Below, in pieces: positions 43,801 to 52,770 of a DNA stretch of 64,000 nt. This DNA is from Microbacterium sp. Its GTDB lineage: Bacteria > Actinomycetota > Actinomycetes > Actinomycetales > Microbacteriaceae. Both the position numbers and the translations under genes were made by a program. Within the stretch, counting starts at the first letter, position 1, and each line of letters starts with the position of its first letter. The notes under the pieces were generated by a model. It made no database searches. It was given only the letters and a program-made list of their open reading frames with translations, and had not been told where the DNA came from. The DNA is taken from assembly GCA_017306415.1 (NCBI GenBank), contig JAFKIL010000003.1, positions 682,001 through 746,000 of the forward strand, in the 5' to 3' direction.

Positions 43801-44574
43801 GTGCCCGAGGGCGACACCGTCTTCCGGGCGGCGCGGCGGCTCGACGACGCTCTCGCGGGGCGTGTGGTGACCCGGTTCGAGCTGCGCGTGCCGCGAGCGG
43901 CGACCGTCGACCTCACCGGCGATACCGTGCACGGCGTCGTGTCGCGCGGGAAGCACCTCCTGATGCGGATCGGCACGACCACGGTGCACTCCCACCTCAA
44001 GATGGAGGGCGAGTGGCACGTCTACCGTCCGGGGGAACGGTGGCGTCAGCCAGCGTTCCGGGCACGGGCGATCGTGGGCACGGCGGCCGGCGAGGCGGTC
44101 GGGTTCGATCTCGCCGAGGTGACGACCGTCCCCAGCACGGAGGAGCACGCCCTGGTCGGCTACCTCGGACCCGACCTCCTGGGACCGGACTGGGACCCCG
44201 CCGAGGCCGCACGGCGGCTCGCGGCCGACCCGCGGCCCGCACACGTGGCGCTCCTCGATCAGCGGAACCTCGCCGGCCTCGGCAACGAATACGTGAACGA
44301 GCTGCTGTTCGTCCGCGGCATCCTGCCCTCGCGTCCGCTCGAGCACGGCGACGTCACGGGGCTCGTGGCGACCGGCGCGGCCATGATCCGCGCGAATCGC
44401 GATCGCTCAGGGCGCACGTTCACCGGGGATTCACGGCCGGGGCGGTCGACGTGGGTCTACCGGCGGGAGCACCGGCCCTGCCGGCGCTGCGGCACCCCTG
44501 TCCTGGGCGGTTCGCTCGGCGCGGATCCCACGAAGGAGCGCATCGTCTTCTGGTGCCCCCGCTGCCAGACCTGA
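43801..44574 (+). CDS. nei: Fpg/Nei-family DNA glycosylase
   Basis: A 257-residue base-excision glycosylase/AP lyase. The catalytic N-terminus is PEGDTVFRAARRL (Pro2-Glu3 after the start Met; GTG start). The H2TH helix region is around LDQRNLAGLGNEYVNE, and a C-terminal zinc finger has C227, C230, C252 and C255. PEGDT favours endonuclease VIII (Nei) over Fpg. It removes oxidised bases and nicks the strand. It is cotranscribed with lhr (3-base gap). Confidence 0.93.
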   Translation: MPEGDTVFRAARRLDDALAGRVVTRFELRVPRAATVDLTGDTVHGVVSRGKHLLMRIGTTTVHSHLKMEGEWHVYRPGERWRQPAFRARAIVGTAAGEAVGFDLAEVTTVPSTEEHALVGYLGPDLLGPDWDPAEAARRLAADPRPAHVALLDQRNLAGLGNEYVNELLFVRGILPSRPLEHGDVTGLVATGAAMIRANRDRSGRTFTGDSRPGRSTWVYRREHRPCRRCGTPVLGGSLGADPTKERIVFWCPRCQT

Positions 44575-44843
44575 CATCTTCCCGACCGCGGCGCTCCTCC
44601 CGCACAGTCCGTCGGACGCCGTCTCCCGCGGCGGCAAGCGGGTGGTGGGCGTGCTCGGCGGACGCGTGCGAACAGCGCGTGTCCGCCTGTTTCGAGCGTG
44701 TGTCGCGCCGCTCGGACAGAGTGTCAGGCACCACCGATGCCACAGGCATGTTCGTCCGTTTCGCCCTCCTGAGCGTTGCCTGAGAAGGCCGACTCGGATT
44801 GAATCGCCGGAACGGGTGAGGGCGCCCAAGGGAGGTTCATCAC
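44575..44843. promoter_or_regulatory. Leader region of the pot operon
   Basis: A 269-base gap with several small hairpin possibilities: CGAGCG (44693-44698) with CGCTCG (44709-44714), and GGCA-TGCC pairs around 44726-44750. GGGAGG lies 9 bases before the potA GTG. No known riboswitch class is recognised. Confidence 0.4.
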
Positions 44844-46034
44844 GTGACAGCGACGACGACGGGCCCGGCGAGCCCGGCCGCGACCCCACCGCGCGACGAG
44901 ATCGTCGGCTCGGTGGCGATCGATCGCGTGACCAAGCGCTACGGCGGCCAGGTCGCGGTCGACGACCTCTCGCTCGACATCCGCGCCGGCGAGTTCCTCT
45001 CGCTGCTGGGCCCGTCGGGCTGCGGCAAGACGACGACGCTGCGGATGATCGCGGGCTTCGAGCACCCGGATGCCGGAGACATCAGGATCTCGGGCACGTC
45101 CGTGCTGTCGCTGCCGCCGTACCGTCGCAACGTCAACACGGTCTTCCAGGCCTACGCCTTGTTCCCCCACATGACGGTGGCGCAGAACGTCGCCTACGGG
45201 CTGCAGCAGAAGCGCGTCGGCAAGCAGGAGATCCGCGAGCGCGTCGCATCCGCCCTCGGCATGGTGCAGATGGTGTCGTTCGCGGAGCGCAAGCCGACGC
45301 AGCTGTCGGGGGGGCAGCAGCAGCGCGTGGCCCTCGCCCGCGCCCTCGTCAACCGCCCCGCCGTCCTCCTCCTCGACGAGCCGCTCGGCGCCCTCGACCG
45401 GCAGCTGCGCGAGGAGATGCAGCTCGAGCTGAAGCTCATCCAGGCCCAGCTGGGGATCACGTTCGTCTTCGTCACGCACGACCAGGGCGAGGCGCTGTCG
45501 ATGAGCGACCGCATCGCGGTCATGCGGGCGGGCCGGATCGAGCAGCTCGCCGACTCCGACACGATCTACAGCGCCCCCGCCTCCGCGTACGTGGCCGCCT
45601 TCGTGGGGCAGCAGAACTTCTTCGACGGGCGCGTTGCCGCGGGCGGCACCGCGGTGGAGACGCCGTATTCGCTGCTGCGTCCTGCGGCGCCGGTGACGAC
45701 GATCGCGCCCGGCGCATCGGCCCGCGCCGCCGTGCGGCCGGAGTTCGTCGAGATCTCGGAGGAGCGCCCGGCGGGCGACGCGAACGCCGCGCAGGGCCGC
45801 ATCATCGGGGTGTCCCACCTCGGCGAGACCATGCAGTTCCTCGTGCAGCTCGGCTCCGAGCTGTCCGTGATCGCCCGGCGCCCGACGCCGGACGCACCGC
45901 GGGTGAACGTCGGCGCGACCGTCTGGTGCTCCTGGCGGCCCGACTCGGTGCAGGTGTTCCCCGTCGACGACGCCGCCGAGAGCGGCGGCTACGTCGAGCC
46001 GCCCACCACGGGCACCGTCCGCACGAATCCCTGA
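44844..46034 (+). CDS. potA: Polyamine ABC transporter ATP-binding protein
   Basis: A 396-residue importer ATPase. Walker A GPSGCGKTT at 56-64, Q-loop TVFQAYALFPHM, signature QLSGGQQQRVALARAL, Walker B LLLDEPLGALD, H-loop VTHDQGEA, then a TOBE domain to the end (VAAFVGQQNFFDG; RAAVRPEFVEI). Motifs match PotA and related spermidine/putrescine importers. It starts with GTG behind GGGAGG and heads the order potA-potD-potB-potC. Confidence 0.92.
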   Translation: MTATTTGPASPAATPPRDEIVGSVAIDRVTKRYGGQVAVDDLSLDIRAGEFLSLLGPSGCGKTTTLRMIAGFEHPDAGDIRISGTSVLSLPPYRRNVNTVFQAYALFPHMTVAQNVAYGLQQKRVGKQEIRERVASALGMVQMVSFAERKPTQLSGGQQQRVALARALVNRPAVLLLDEPLGALDRQLREEMQLELKLIQAQLGITFVFVTHDQGEALSMSDRIAVMRAGRIEQLADSDTIYSAPASAYVAAFVGQQNFFDGRVAAGGTAVETPYSLLRPAAPVTTIAPGASARAAVRPEFVEISEERPAGDANAAQGRIIGVSHLGETMQFLVQLGSELSVIARRPTPDAPRVNVGATVWCSWRPDSVQVFPVDDAAESGGYVEPPTTGTVRTNP

Positions 46035-46064
46035 TCGACCCGACCGAGCGCAGAGAGGACCACC

Positions 46065-47243
46065 ATGGCCGACGAGAACCCCCTCCGTATCCTGGCGAGC
46101 CGTGCCGCCGCACCCCGCATCGTCTCCGAGCTGTCGCGCCGGCGCTTCCTCTCGCTCTCGGCGATCGTCGGCGGCACCGCCTTCCTCGCCGCGTGCTCGG
46201 CCGGGGGCGCGAAGCCGGCCCCCTCCGCCACGGGCGGCAAGCTGGAGGGATCGCTGTCGATGTACTCGTGGGGCGACTACGACGCGCCCGAGGTGCTCAA
46301 GGACTTCACCAAGACGCTCGGCCCCAAGCTCACCGTCGATTCCTTCGGCTCGAACGAGGAGCTCATCGCGAAGCTCGTCGCGGCGAAGGGCACCGGCGGC
46401 TACGACATCATCGTCCCGACGGGCGTCTACATCCCCCAGATGGTGCAGAACAACCTGCTGATGAAGCTCAACAAGGACCTCATCCCGAACCTCGAGCACA
46501 TGGACCCCGCCTACCTCGGGCGCGGCTGGGACCCGAAGAACGAGTACTCGATCTGCAAGGCGTGGGGCACGACCGGGTTCGTGTACGACAAGACCGTCAT
46601 CACGCGCGACCTGAAGACGTGGAGCGACTTCCTCGACTGCGCGCAGAAGGAGGCCAGCGGCAAGACGAGCGTGCTCGACGACCCGGCCGAGATCACCGGC
46701 ATGTACTACTGGGCGAACGGCATCGACTGGAACACCGAGGACGACGCCGAGATCGACAAGTGCGAGGACTTCATCGTCAACACGCTCGCGCCGCACATCG
46801 CCGCGTTCGACTCGTATCCGGGCAGCGGCGCGATCCCGCAGAGCTCGCACGCCCTCATCGAGGTGTGGAACGGAGACGCCCGCCAGGGCATCACGAACTC
46901 GGACAACCCCGACAAGTGGCAGTGGGTGCTCGGCTCCCCCACCACCGAGCTCTGGATGGACAACTGGGCGATCTGCTCGACCGCACCCCACCCCGAGGCG
47001 GCGCACGCCTTCATCAACTTCGTCCTGACGCCGGAGAACGCCATCAAGGAGCTCGACTACATCGGCTACCACACCGGCGAGAAGGACATCCAGGCGACGG
47101 CGGAGAAGGCCGGGCTCAAGATGCTCGACCTCGTCTTCTTCACGCCGGAGCAGCTCGCGACCATGAAGGACGGCGAGGTCAACAAGGCGCAGACCCGCAC
47201 CGTCGACATCTACAACAAGGCGAAGGCCGCCGCCGGTGCGTAG
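46065..47243 (+). CDS. potD: Polyamine-binding lipoprotein
   Basis: A 392-residue substrate-binding protein. The N-terminus has twin arginines and a lipobox (SRRRFLSLSAIVGG... LAAC, Cys44), so it is lipid-anchored outside, possibly via Tat. The mature part has the PotD/PotF layout: MYSWGDYDAPEVLKDF, ELIAKLVAAKGTGGYDIIVP, KAWGTTGFVYDK, NWAICSTAPHPEAAHAFINF. Trp and Asp residues that cradle polyamines in the family seem to be present, though the exact polyamine is unknown. Confidence 0.9.
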   Translation: MADENPLRILASRAAAPRIVSELSRRRFLSLSAIVGGTAFLAACSAGGAKPAPSATGGKLEGSLSMYSWGDYDAPEVLKDFTKTLGPKLTVDSFGSNEELIAKLVAAKGTGGYDIIVPTGVYIPQMVQNNLLMKLNKDLIPNLEHMDPAYLGRGWDPKNEYSICKAWGTTGFVYDKTVITRDLKTWSDFLDCAQKEASGKTSVLDDPAEITGMYYWANGIDWNTEDDAEIDKCEDFIVNTLAPHIAAFDSYPGSGAIPQSSHALIEVWNGDARQGITNSDNPDKWQWVLGSPTTELWMDNWAICSTAPHPEAAHAFINFVLTPENAIKELDYIGYHTGEKDIQATAEKAGLKMLDLVFFTPEQLATMKDGEVNKAQTRTVDIYNKAKAAAGA

Positions 47244-48126
47244 GAGAGGGCTCCCCGGCTTCCTCCTCGCCGTCCCGGCGTGGCTGTGGCTGCTGTTCTT
47301 CTTCGTCGCGCCCGTCGCCGTCGTGGTCTGGTACAGCTTCGGCTACAAGCCGGGGCTGTTCGGCACGCACGCGAACGACATCCTCTCGTTCGACCGCTAC
47401 GCCGAGGTCTTCACCCCCACCTTCTTCGACACGTTCCTCAACACGCTCTGGATCGGGATCGGCGGGACCGCGCTGTGCTTCGTCATCGGCGCACCGGTGG
47501 CGTACTGGATGGCGCTGAAGGCCCCGGCGAACATGAAGGGGCTGCTGATCGCGCTGGTGCTGGTGCCGTTCTGGACGAACTTCCTCGTCCGCACGATCGG
47601 ATGGCTCGTCATCCTGTCGCCGGACGGATGGGTGTCGCACGCGCTGCAGGCCTTCGGGCTCGGTCCGCTCGAGATCCTCTACACGCGTCCCGCCGTGCTC
47701 TTCGGCGTGGTCTACAACTACCTGCCGCTCATGATCCTCCCGCTGTTCGTCGCCTTCGACCGGGTGGAGCTCCCCATGCGCGAGGCGTCGAAGGACCTCG
47801 GCGCGTCCCGGTGGCGCACGTTCACGCAGGTCACGTTCCCCCTCGCCCGCCCGGGCATCATCGTCGGCGCCGTGCTCGTGTACATCCCGCTGATGGGCGA
47901 CTACATCACCGCCACCGTGCTCGGCGGCGCGAAGGGCAACATGGTCGGCCAGCTCGTCGCCTCGCAGTTCCAGACGGCGCAGAACTGGGCGCTCGGGTCC
48001 GCGATGGCCGTCATGCTGATCCTCATCATCCTGGCCTCGGTCGCCCTCATCGGCCTGCTGCTCTGGCTCATCGCGACACCGTTCCGCCTGCGGCACCGGG
48101 TCAGCATCGAGGGGGTGGCGTCATGA
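47236..48126 (+). CDS. potB: Polyamine ABC transporter permease
   Basis: A 296-residue binding-protein-dependent permease with six hydrophobic segments and the EAA loop (REASKDLGASRWRTFTQVTFPLARPGI) that contacts the ATPase. The GTG start overlaps the end of potD by 8 bases, and the stop overlaps the start of potC (ATGA). Sequence type matches PotB. Confidence 0.9.
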   Translation: MRRRGLPGFLLAVPAWLWLLFFFVAPVAVVVWYSFGYKPGLFGTHANDILSFDRYAEVFTPTFFDTFLNTLWIGIGGTALCFVIGAPVAYWMALKAPANMKGLLIALVLVPFWTNFLVRTIGWLVILSPDGWVSHALQAFGLGPLEILYTRPAVLFGVVYNYLPLMILPLFVAFDRVELPMREASKDLGASRWRTFTQVTFPLARPGIIVGAVLVYIPLMGDYITATVLGGAKGNMVGQLVASQFQTAQNWALGSAMAVMLILIILASVALIGLLLWLIATPFRLRHRVSIEGVAS

Positions 48127-49061
48127 CGTCCGTCGAACCCGGCCTCGGGAGCCTCCCCGCGTTCGCGGTCGACGCCGAGCAGCACACCGTCGGACACCGC
48201 GAGCCGCCGCCGCAGCATTCGCAGCGGAAGTCGTGGAGCGACCGGCTGCTCGGGGTGTGGGCCGTCCTCGTCTTCGTCTTCCTCTTCGCCCCGATCCTCG
48301 TGATCGTCATCTACTCGTTCAACAACGGGCGACTGCTCATCGCATTCGACCACTTCGGGCTCGACGGGTACCTCGCGCTCTTCCAGAAGCCGGTCCTGAG
48401 CGACGCGGTGATGGTGTCGCTGCGCACCGGCGCGATCGCGTCCGTGCTGGCGACGCTGCTCGGGACGCTGGCCGGCATCGCGCTCGCCCGCAAGCCGGGG
48501 AGATGGACCTACTGGTTCATCGGGCTGCTCCTGCTGGTGTCGGTGACGCCGGAGATCGTGGACGCCGTGTCGCTCCTCCCGTGGCTCGTCTTCCTCGGTC
48601 AGGACCTCGGGATGTCGGTCTTCAACGACGGCACCGTGCGCCTCGTGATCGGCCACTCGCTCTTCTCGGTCGCCGTGGTGACCTACATCGTGCGTGCGCG
48701 GCTCGTCGGCCTCCCCGCCAACCTCGAGGAGGCCTCCGCCGACCTGTACGCGCCGCCGGTCCGCACGTTCCTGCGGGTGACGCTGCCGCTCGCGATGCCC
48801 GCGGTGCTCGCCGGTCTCCTGCTGTCGTTCACGTTCAGCCTCGACAACACGGTCGTGTCGGCGTTCGTGCAGGTGTCGGGGTCGACGCCGTGGCCGGTGT
48901 ACGTGCTCAGTGCACTGCGCAGCGGACTGCGTCCCGAGATCGCCGCCGTGTCGACGGTCATGCTCGTGCTGACGCTGGTCGCGCTGGCCGCCGTCGCCCT
49001 GGTGCTCAAGCGCGCCGGCGACTCCGCCACCGACATCGCCCGCACCATGGCCGGCGGCTGA
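48123..49061 (+). CDS. potC: Polyamine ABC transporter permease
   Basis: A 312-residue permease with a cytoplasmic N-terminal extension of about 45 residues, six hydrophobic segments and the EAA loop LEEASADLYAPPVRTFLRVTLPLAMPA. The FNNGRLLIAFDHFGLDGY segment is typical of PotC. It forms the heterodimer with PotB. The extension (QHTVGHREPPPQHSQRK) is longer than in many relatives. Confidence 0.9.
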   Translation: MTSVEPGLGSLPAFAVDAEQHTVGHREPPPQHSQRKSWSDRLLGVWAVLVFVFLFAPILVIVIYSFNNGRLLIAFDHFGLDGYLALFQKPVLSDAVMVSLRTGAIASVLATLLGTLAGIALARKPGRWTYWFIGLLLLVSVTPEIVDAVSLLPWLVFLGQDLGMSVFNDGTVRLVIGHSLFSVAVVTYIVRARLVGLPANLEEASADLYAPPVRTFLRVTLPLAMPAVLAGLLLSFTFSLDNTVVSAFVQVSGSTPWPVYVLSALRSGLRPEIAAVSTVMLVLTLVALAAVALVLKRAGDSATDIARTMAGG

Positions 49062-49112
49062 GGCCGCACGCGTCCCGCGCATCCCGTCCTTCCCGCGACC
49101 CCAGGAGACCCC

Positions 49113-50762
49113 ATGACGCACGCCGACCTCGTCTTCACGGGAGGTCCCGTCTTCACCGCCGACACCGTCCGCTCGCGCACCATCGCGGTGGCGGTCTCGG
49201 GAGGCCGGATCGTCCGCGTCGGCGCGGGCGTCGAGGAGCTCATCGGGCCCCGCACGGAGGTCGTCGACCTGGCCGGGCGGATGCTCGTGCCCGGCTTCCA
49301 GGACGCCCACGTCCACCCGGTGTGGGGCGGCCTCGACATGCTCCGCTGCGACCTGGCGCCGTACGGCACGGCCCGCGAGTACCTCGACGCGATCGCGGCG
49401 TACGCGGCCGCCAACGAGGACGAGTGGGTCCTCGGCGGCGGATGGGCGATGTCGGCCTTCCCCGGCGGGACGCCGAGCGCTGCCGACCTCGACAGGGTCG
49501 TCCCCGACCGGCCCGCCTTCCTGACCAACCGCGACGGGCACGGCGCGTGGGTGAACTCCGTCGCGCTGCGCCTCGCCGGGATCGACCGGGATACGCCGGA
49601 CCCCGCCGATGGCCGCATCGAGCGCGACGCCGACGGCATCCCCACCGGCACGCTCCACGAGGGCGCGATGGCGCTCGTGAACACGCTCTTCCCGCCGGAG
49701 TCGGTGGAGCGGCTCACCGAGGCGCTGCTCACCGGCCAGCGGTACCTCCACTCGTTCGGGATCACCGCGTGGCAGGACGCGATCGTCGGCAGCTACGGGG
49801 ATGCGGGCGACCCGGGCCCGGCGTACCTCGCCGCCGCCGCGGCGGGCACGCTCACCGCCCGGGTGGTCGGCGCGATCTGGTGGGACCGCGGACGCGGGCT
49901 GGAGCAGATCCCCTCGATCGTGGAACGTCGGCAGCAGTACCGCGGCGGCCGGTTCGCGGCGACGAGCGTCAAGGTGATGCAGGACGGCGTCGCCGAGAAC
50001 TTCACGGCGGCGATGCTCGAGCCGTACGGCGACGGGCACGGTCATCCGACCGACAACTCCGGGATCTCGTTCGTCGATCCGGCGATCCTGAACGAGGCGG
50101 TGCCGCAGCTGGACGCCCTCGGGTTCCAGGTGCACTTCCACGCGATCGGCGACCGGGCCGTCCGCCAGTGCCTCGACGCCGTCGAGCACGCGATCGCCGC
50201 GAACGGCCGCGGCGACAACCGGCACCACATCGCGCACATCCAGGTCGTGCACCCCGACGACATCCCCCGCTTCCGCACGCTCGGCGTCGCCGCGAACATG
50301 CAGTCCCTCTGGGCGACGCTCGAGCCGCAGATGGTCGACCTCACGCTCCCGTTCCTGGGCGAGCCGCGGGGCGCGTGGCAGTACCCGTTCGGCGACCTGC
50401 TGCGGTCGGGCGCCGTGCTCGCCGCCGGCAGCGACTGGTCGGTGTCGAGCCCCGATCCGCTCGCCGCCATCCACACCGCCGTCAACCGCACCGCCGCGCC
50501 CGGATACGAGGAGGGCGACTACGACCCGTTCCTCCCCGAGCAGTCGATCGACCTCGCCTCCTCGCTGACCGCGTACACCGCGGGGTCGGCGTGGGTGAAC
50601 CATCTCGACGCCGACACCGGGACCATCGAGGTGGGGAAGTTCGCGGACGTCGCGCTCCTCGATCGGGACCCGTTCGCCGGCCCGGCCGACGAGATCGGGG
50701 CCACACGCGTCCTGCAGACCTTCGTCGAGGGCGAGCGCGTGTACGCGGCATCCGACGCCTGA
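49113..50762 (+). CDS. Amidohydrolase family 3 (YtcJ-like) protein
   Basis: A 549-residue metal-dependent hydrolase. PGFQDAHVHP (near 65-74) gives the HxH metal ligands, HFHAIGDRAVRQ and the HIAHIQVVHPDD segment give further His, and AAGSDWSVSSPDPL gives the C-terminal Asp. The group contains amidases of unclear substrate. AGGAG precedes the ATG. It lies between the polyamine importer and the amine oxidase, so it may cut an amide or acyl derivative of an imported amine. Confidence 0.87.
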   Translation: MTHADLVFTGGPVFTADTVRSRTIAVAVSGGRIVRVGAGVEELIGPRTEVVDLAGRMLVPGFQDAHVHPVWGGLDMLRCDLAPYGTAREYLDAIAAYAAANEDEWVLGGGWAMSAFPGGTPSAADLDRVVPDRPAFLTNRDGHGAWVNSVALRLAGIDRDTPDPADGRIERDADGIPTGTLHEGAMALVNTLFPPESVERLTEALLTGQRYLHSFGITAWQDAIVGSYGDAGDPGPAYLAAAAAGTLTARVVGAIWWDRGRGLEQIPSIVERRQQYRGGRFAATSVKVMQDGVAENFTAAMLEPYGDGHGHPTDNSGISFVDPAILNEAVPQLDALGFQVHFHAIGDRAVRQCLDAVEHAIAANGRGDNRHHIAHIQVVHPDDIPRFRTLGVAANMQSLWATLEPQMVDLTLPFLGEPRGAWQYPFGDLLRSGAVLAAGSDWSVSSPDPLAAIHTAVNRTAAPGYEEGDYDPFLPEQSIDLASSLTAYTAGSAWVNHLDADTGTIEVGKFADVALLDRDPFAGPADEIGATRVLQTFVEGERVYAASDA

Positions 50763-50820
50763 TCCGTGCCGAGTCGACCCGGCACGACCAGAACCCGACC
50801 GAGAACAGGAAGTGATATCC

Positions 50821-52266
50821 GTGGGAACGACCGTCTTCGAGCGGAGTCGACCCCCCGCATCCGTCGTCCAGCACGCCCTCGCCGACTCCCGGCATGCGGT
50901 GTTCTGGCGGGACGACCTGCCGGATGCCCTCGCCCCCGACCGGCCGCCGCTCGTCGGGGCGCACGCGGCCGACCTCGTCGTCGTCGGCGGCGGCTACACC
51001 GGGCTGTGGACGGCGCTCCTCGCGAAAGAGCGCGACCCGGACGCGCGGGTGGTCGTGGTCGAGGCGCAGCGCGTGGGCTGGGCCGCGTCGGGCCGCAACG
51101 GCGGCTTCTGCGAGGCGAGCCTCACGCACGGGCACGAGAACGGGATGGCGCGCTGGCCCGACGAGATGCCGCTCCTCGAGCGCCTCGGGCTGGAGAACCT
51201 CGACGCGATCGAGGCCGCCGAGGACCGCTACGGCATCGACTTCCAGTTCGAGCGCACCGGGCAGCTCGCCCCGGCGACCGAGCCCCACCAGGTCGCGTGG
51301 CTGCGGGAGTGGCACGAGGAGGCCGTCGCCGGGGGCGAGGAGGGCGTCGTCTTCCTCGACGAGACGGAGGTGCAGGCATCCGTCGCCTCCCCCACCTACC
51401 TCGCGGGCGTGTGGGAGCAGCGCACGTGCGGGATGCTGCATCCGGCCCGTCTCGCCGCCGAGCTCGCCCGGGCCGCCGAGGAGCGCGGGGTGGAGATCTA
51501 CGAGCGGTCGCACGTGCGGGGACTGGAGACGCGCGACCGGGCCGGTGTGTCCGTCGTCACCTCTTCGGGTCGCGTGGATGCCGCGCGCGCGGTGCTCGCG
51601 ACGAACGTGTTCCCGTCGCTGCTGGCCCGCAACCGGCTGATGACGGTGCCGGTCTACGACTACGTCCTGATGACCGAGCCGCTCACGGCCGAGCAGCTGG
51701 CGTCGATCGGCTGGCGCGACCGGCAGGGCATCGGAGACATGGCCAACCAGTTCCACTACTACCGGATCACGAAGGACGACCGGATCCTGTTCGGCGGCTA
51801 CGACGCCGTGTACCACTACGGCCGCAAGGTCCGCCCGGAGTACGAGGACCGCCCGCAGACGTGGCGCGCGCTCGCGAGCCACTTCTTCACGACGTTCCCG
51901 CAGCTGGAGGGTCTCCGCTTCAGCCACCGGTGGGCCGGCGCGATCGACACGAGCACGCAGTTCACGGCGTTCTTCGGCACGGCGCGCGACCATCGCGTCG
52001 CCTACGCCGCGGGCTTCACCGGCCTCGGCGTCGGCTCCACCCGCTTCGCGGCCGAGGTCATGCTCGACCTCCTCGACCGCGTCGAGAACGAGCGCACCAC
52101 GCTGACGATGGTCCGCAAGCGCCCCCTTCCATTCCCGCCGGAGCCCGCGGCCGCCATCGGCATCAACGCGACGCGCTGGTCGCTCGACCGCGCCGACCAC
52201 AACGAGGGCAGGCGCAACCTGCTGCTGCGGACGCTGGACGCGCTCGGCCTGGGCTTCGACTCGTGA
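50821..52266 (+). CDS. FAD-dependent amine oxidoreductase (PuuB-like)
   Basis: A 481-residue DAO-family flavoprotein. The FAD-binding motif DLVVVGGGYTGLWTALLAKE lies at about 51-70, VVVEAQRVGWAASGRNGGF follows, and the C-terminal part shows HRWAGAIDTSTQFTAFFGTA and AAGFTGLGVGSTRF. These match gamma-glutamylputrescine oxidase (PuuB) and its relatives. The start at GTG 50821 is preferred over GTG 50812, because AGGAAG is 8 bases before the former and touches the latter. No gamma-glutamylputrescine synthetase (PuuA) is in the window, so the true substrate may be a free polyamine or another amine. Confidence 0.86.
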   Translation: MGTTVFERSRPPASVVQHALADSRHAVFWRDDLPDALAPDRPPLVGAHAADLVVVGGGYTGLWTALLAKERDPDARVVVVEAQRVGWAASGRNGGFCEASLTHGHENGMARWPDEMPLLERLGLENLDAIEAAEDRYGIDFQFERTGQLAPATEPHQVAWLREWHEEAVAGGEEGVVFLDETEVQASVASPTYLAGVWEQRTCGMLHPARLAAELARAAEERGVEIYERSHVRGLETRDRAGVSVVTSSGRVDAARAVLATNVFPSLLARNRLMTVPVYDYVLMTEPLTAEQLASIGWRDRQGIGDMANQFHYYRITKDDRILFGGYDAVYHYGRKVRPEYEDRPQTWRALASHFFTTFPQLEGLRFSHRWAGAIDTSTQFTAFFGTARDHRVAYAAGFTGLGVGSTRFAAEVMLDLLDRVENERTTLTMVRKRPLPFPPEPAAAIGINATRWSLDRADHNEGRRNLLLRTLDALGLGFDS

Positions 52267-52616
52267 GCGGGCGCCTCCCCGCCGGTGCGGCGACGGATGC
52301 CGCAGCGGTCGAGGTCCCGCTCCGGCCGGTGCCCGCGGAGCAAGTCGTCGCGGGCGCGCCCCGCGCCGGTTTCGTCGCGCTCGACGCATCCGACGCCGGT
52401 GAAGTGGGTGTGTGGGAGATGACTCCGGGCGCGATGACCGACGTCGAGGTCGACGAGATCTTCGTCGTCATCAGCGGGGACGCGACCGTCGCGTTCGCCG
52501 ACCCGGCGCTGCCGGCGATCCAGCTGCGACCGGGTTCGGTGGTGCGCCTGACGGCCGGCATGCACACGACGTGGACGGTGCGCGAGACGCTGCGCAAGGT
52601 GTACCTCGCGTCCTAG
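52263..52616 (+). CDS. Small cupin-type protein
   Basis: A 117-residue single cupin domain: EVGVWEMTPGAMTDVEVDEIFVVISGDATVAF, then RPGSVVRLTAGMHTTWTVRETLRKVYL. It has the cupin barrel pattern of Glu-rich first motif and a T/W second motif, like the DUF861 group. It overlaps the oxidoreductase by 4 bases (GTGA) and may sense or bind the product of that enzyme. It is the last gene of the pot unit. Confidence 0.8.
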   Translation: MSGRLPAGAATDAAAVEVPLRPVPAEQVVAGAPRAGFVALDASDAGEVGVWEMTPGAMTDVEVDEIFVVISGDATVAFADPALPAIQLRPGSVVRLTAGMHTTWTVRETLRKVYLAS

Positions 52617-52634
52617 CGACGGGCCGCGCGTCGC

Positions 52635-52700
52635 AAAAGCAGGCCGAGACGTCGGATCGCCCCTTTCCCGCGCGCGTATCGCGCGATTCGGCCTGCTTTT
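52635..52700. terminator. Palindrome in the cupin-pucR convergent gap
   Basis: Perfect 13-bp arms, AAAAGCAGGCCGA at 52635-52647 and its complement at 52688-52700, enclose 40 bases containing CGCGCG-TAT-CGCGCG. The right arm ends in TTTT and the left starts with AAAA, so transcripts from either side would carry a stem followed by a short U run. It lies between convergent genes, consistent with a two-way terminator. Confidence 0.6.
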
Positions 52701-52770
52701 CCTACGCCATCGGTAGGAGAGATCGGTCGGCGACCCCGTGCCGCGTCGCCCGGGCGCGGTCACGCGGGCA

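Noticed and set aside
44642-47518. Plus-strand open frame of 958 codons across the pot genes
   Set aside because: Out-of-frame shadow of potA, potD and potB, with no motif of its own.
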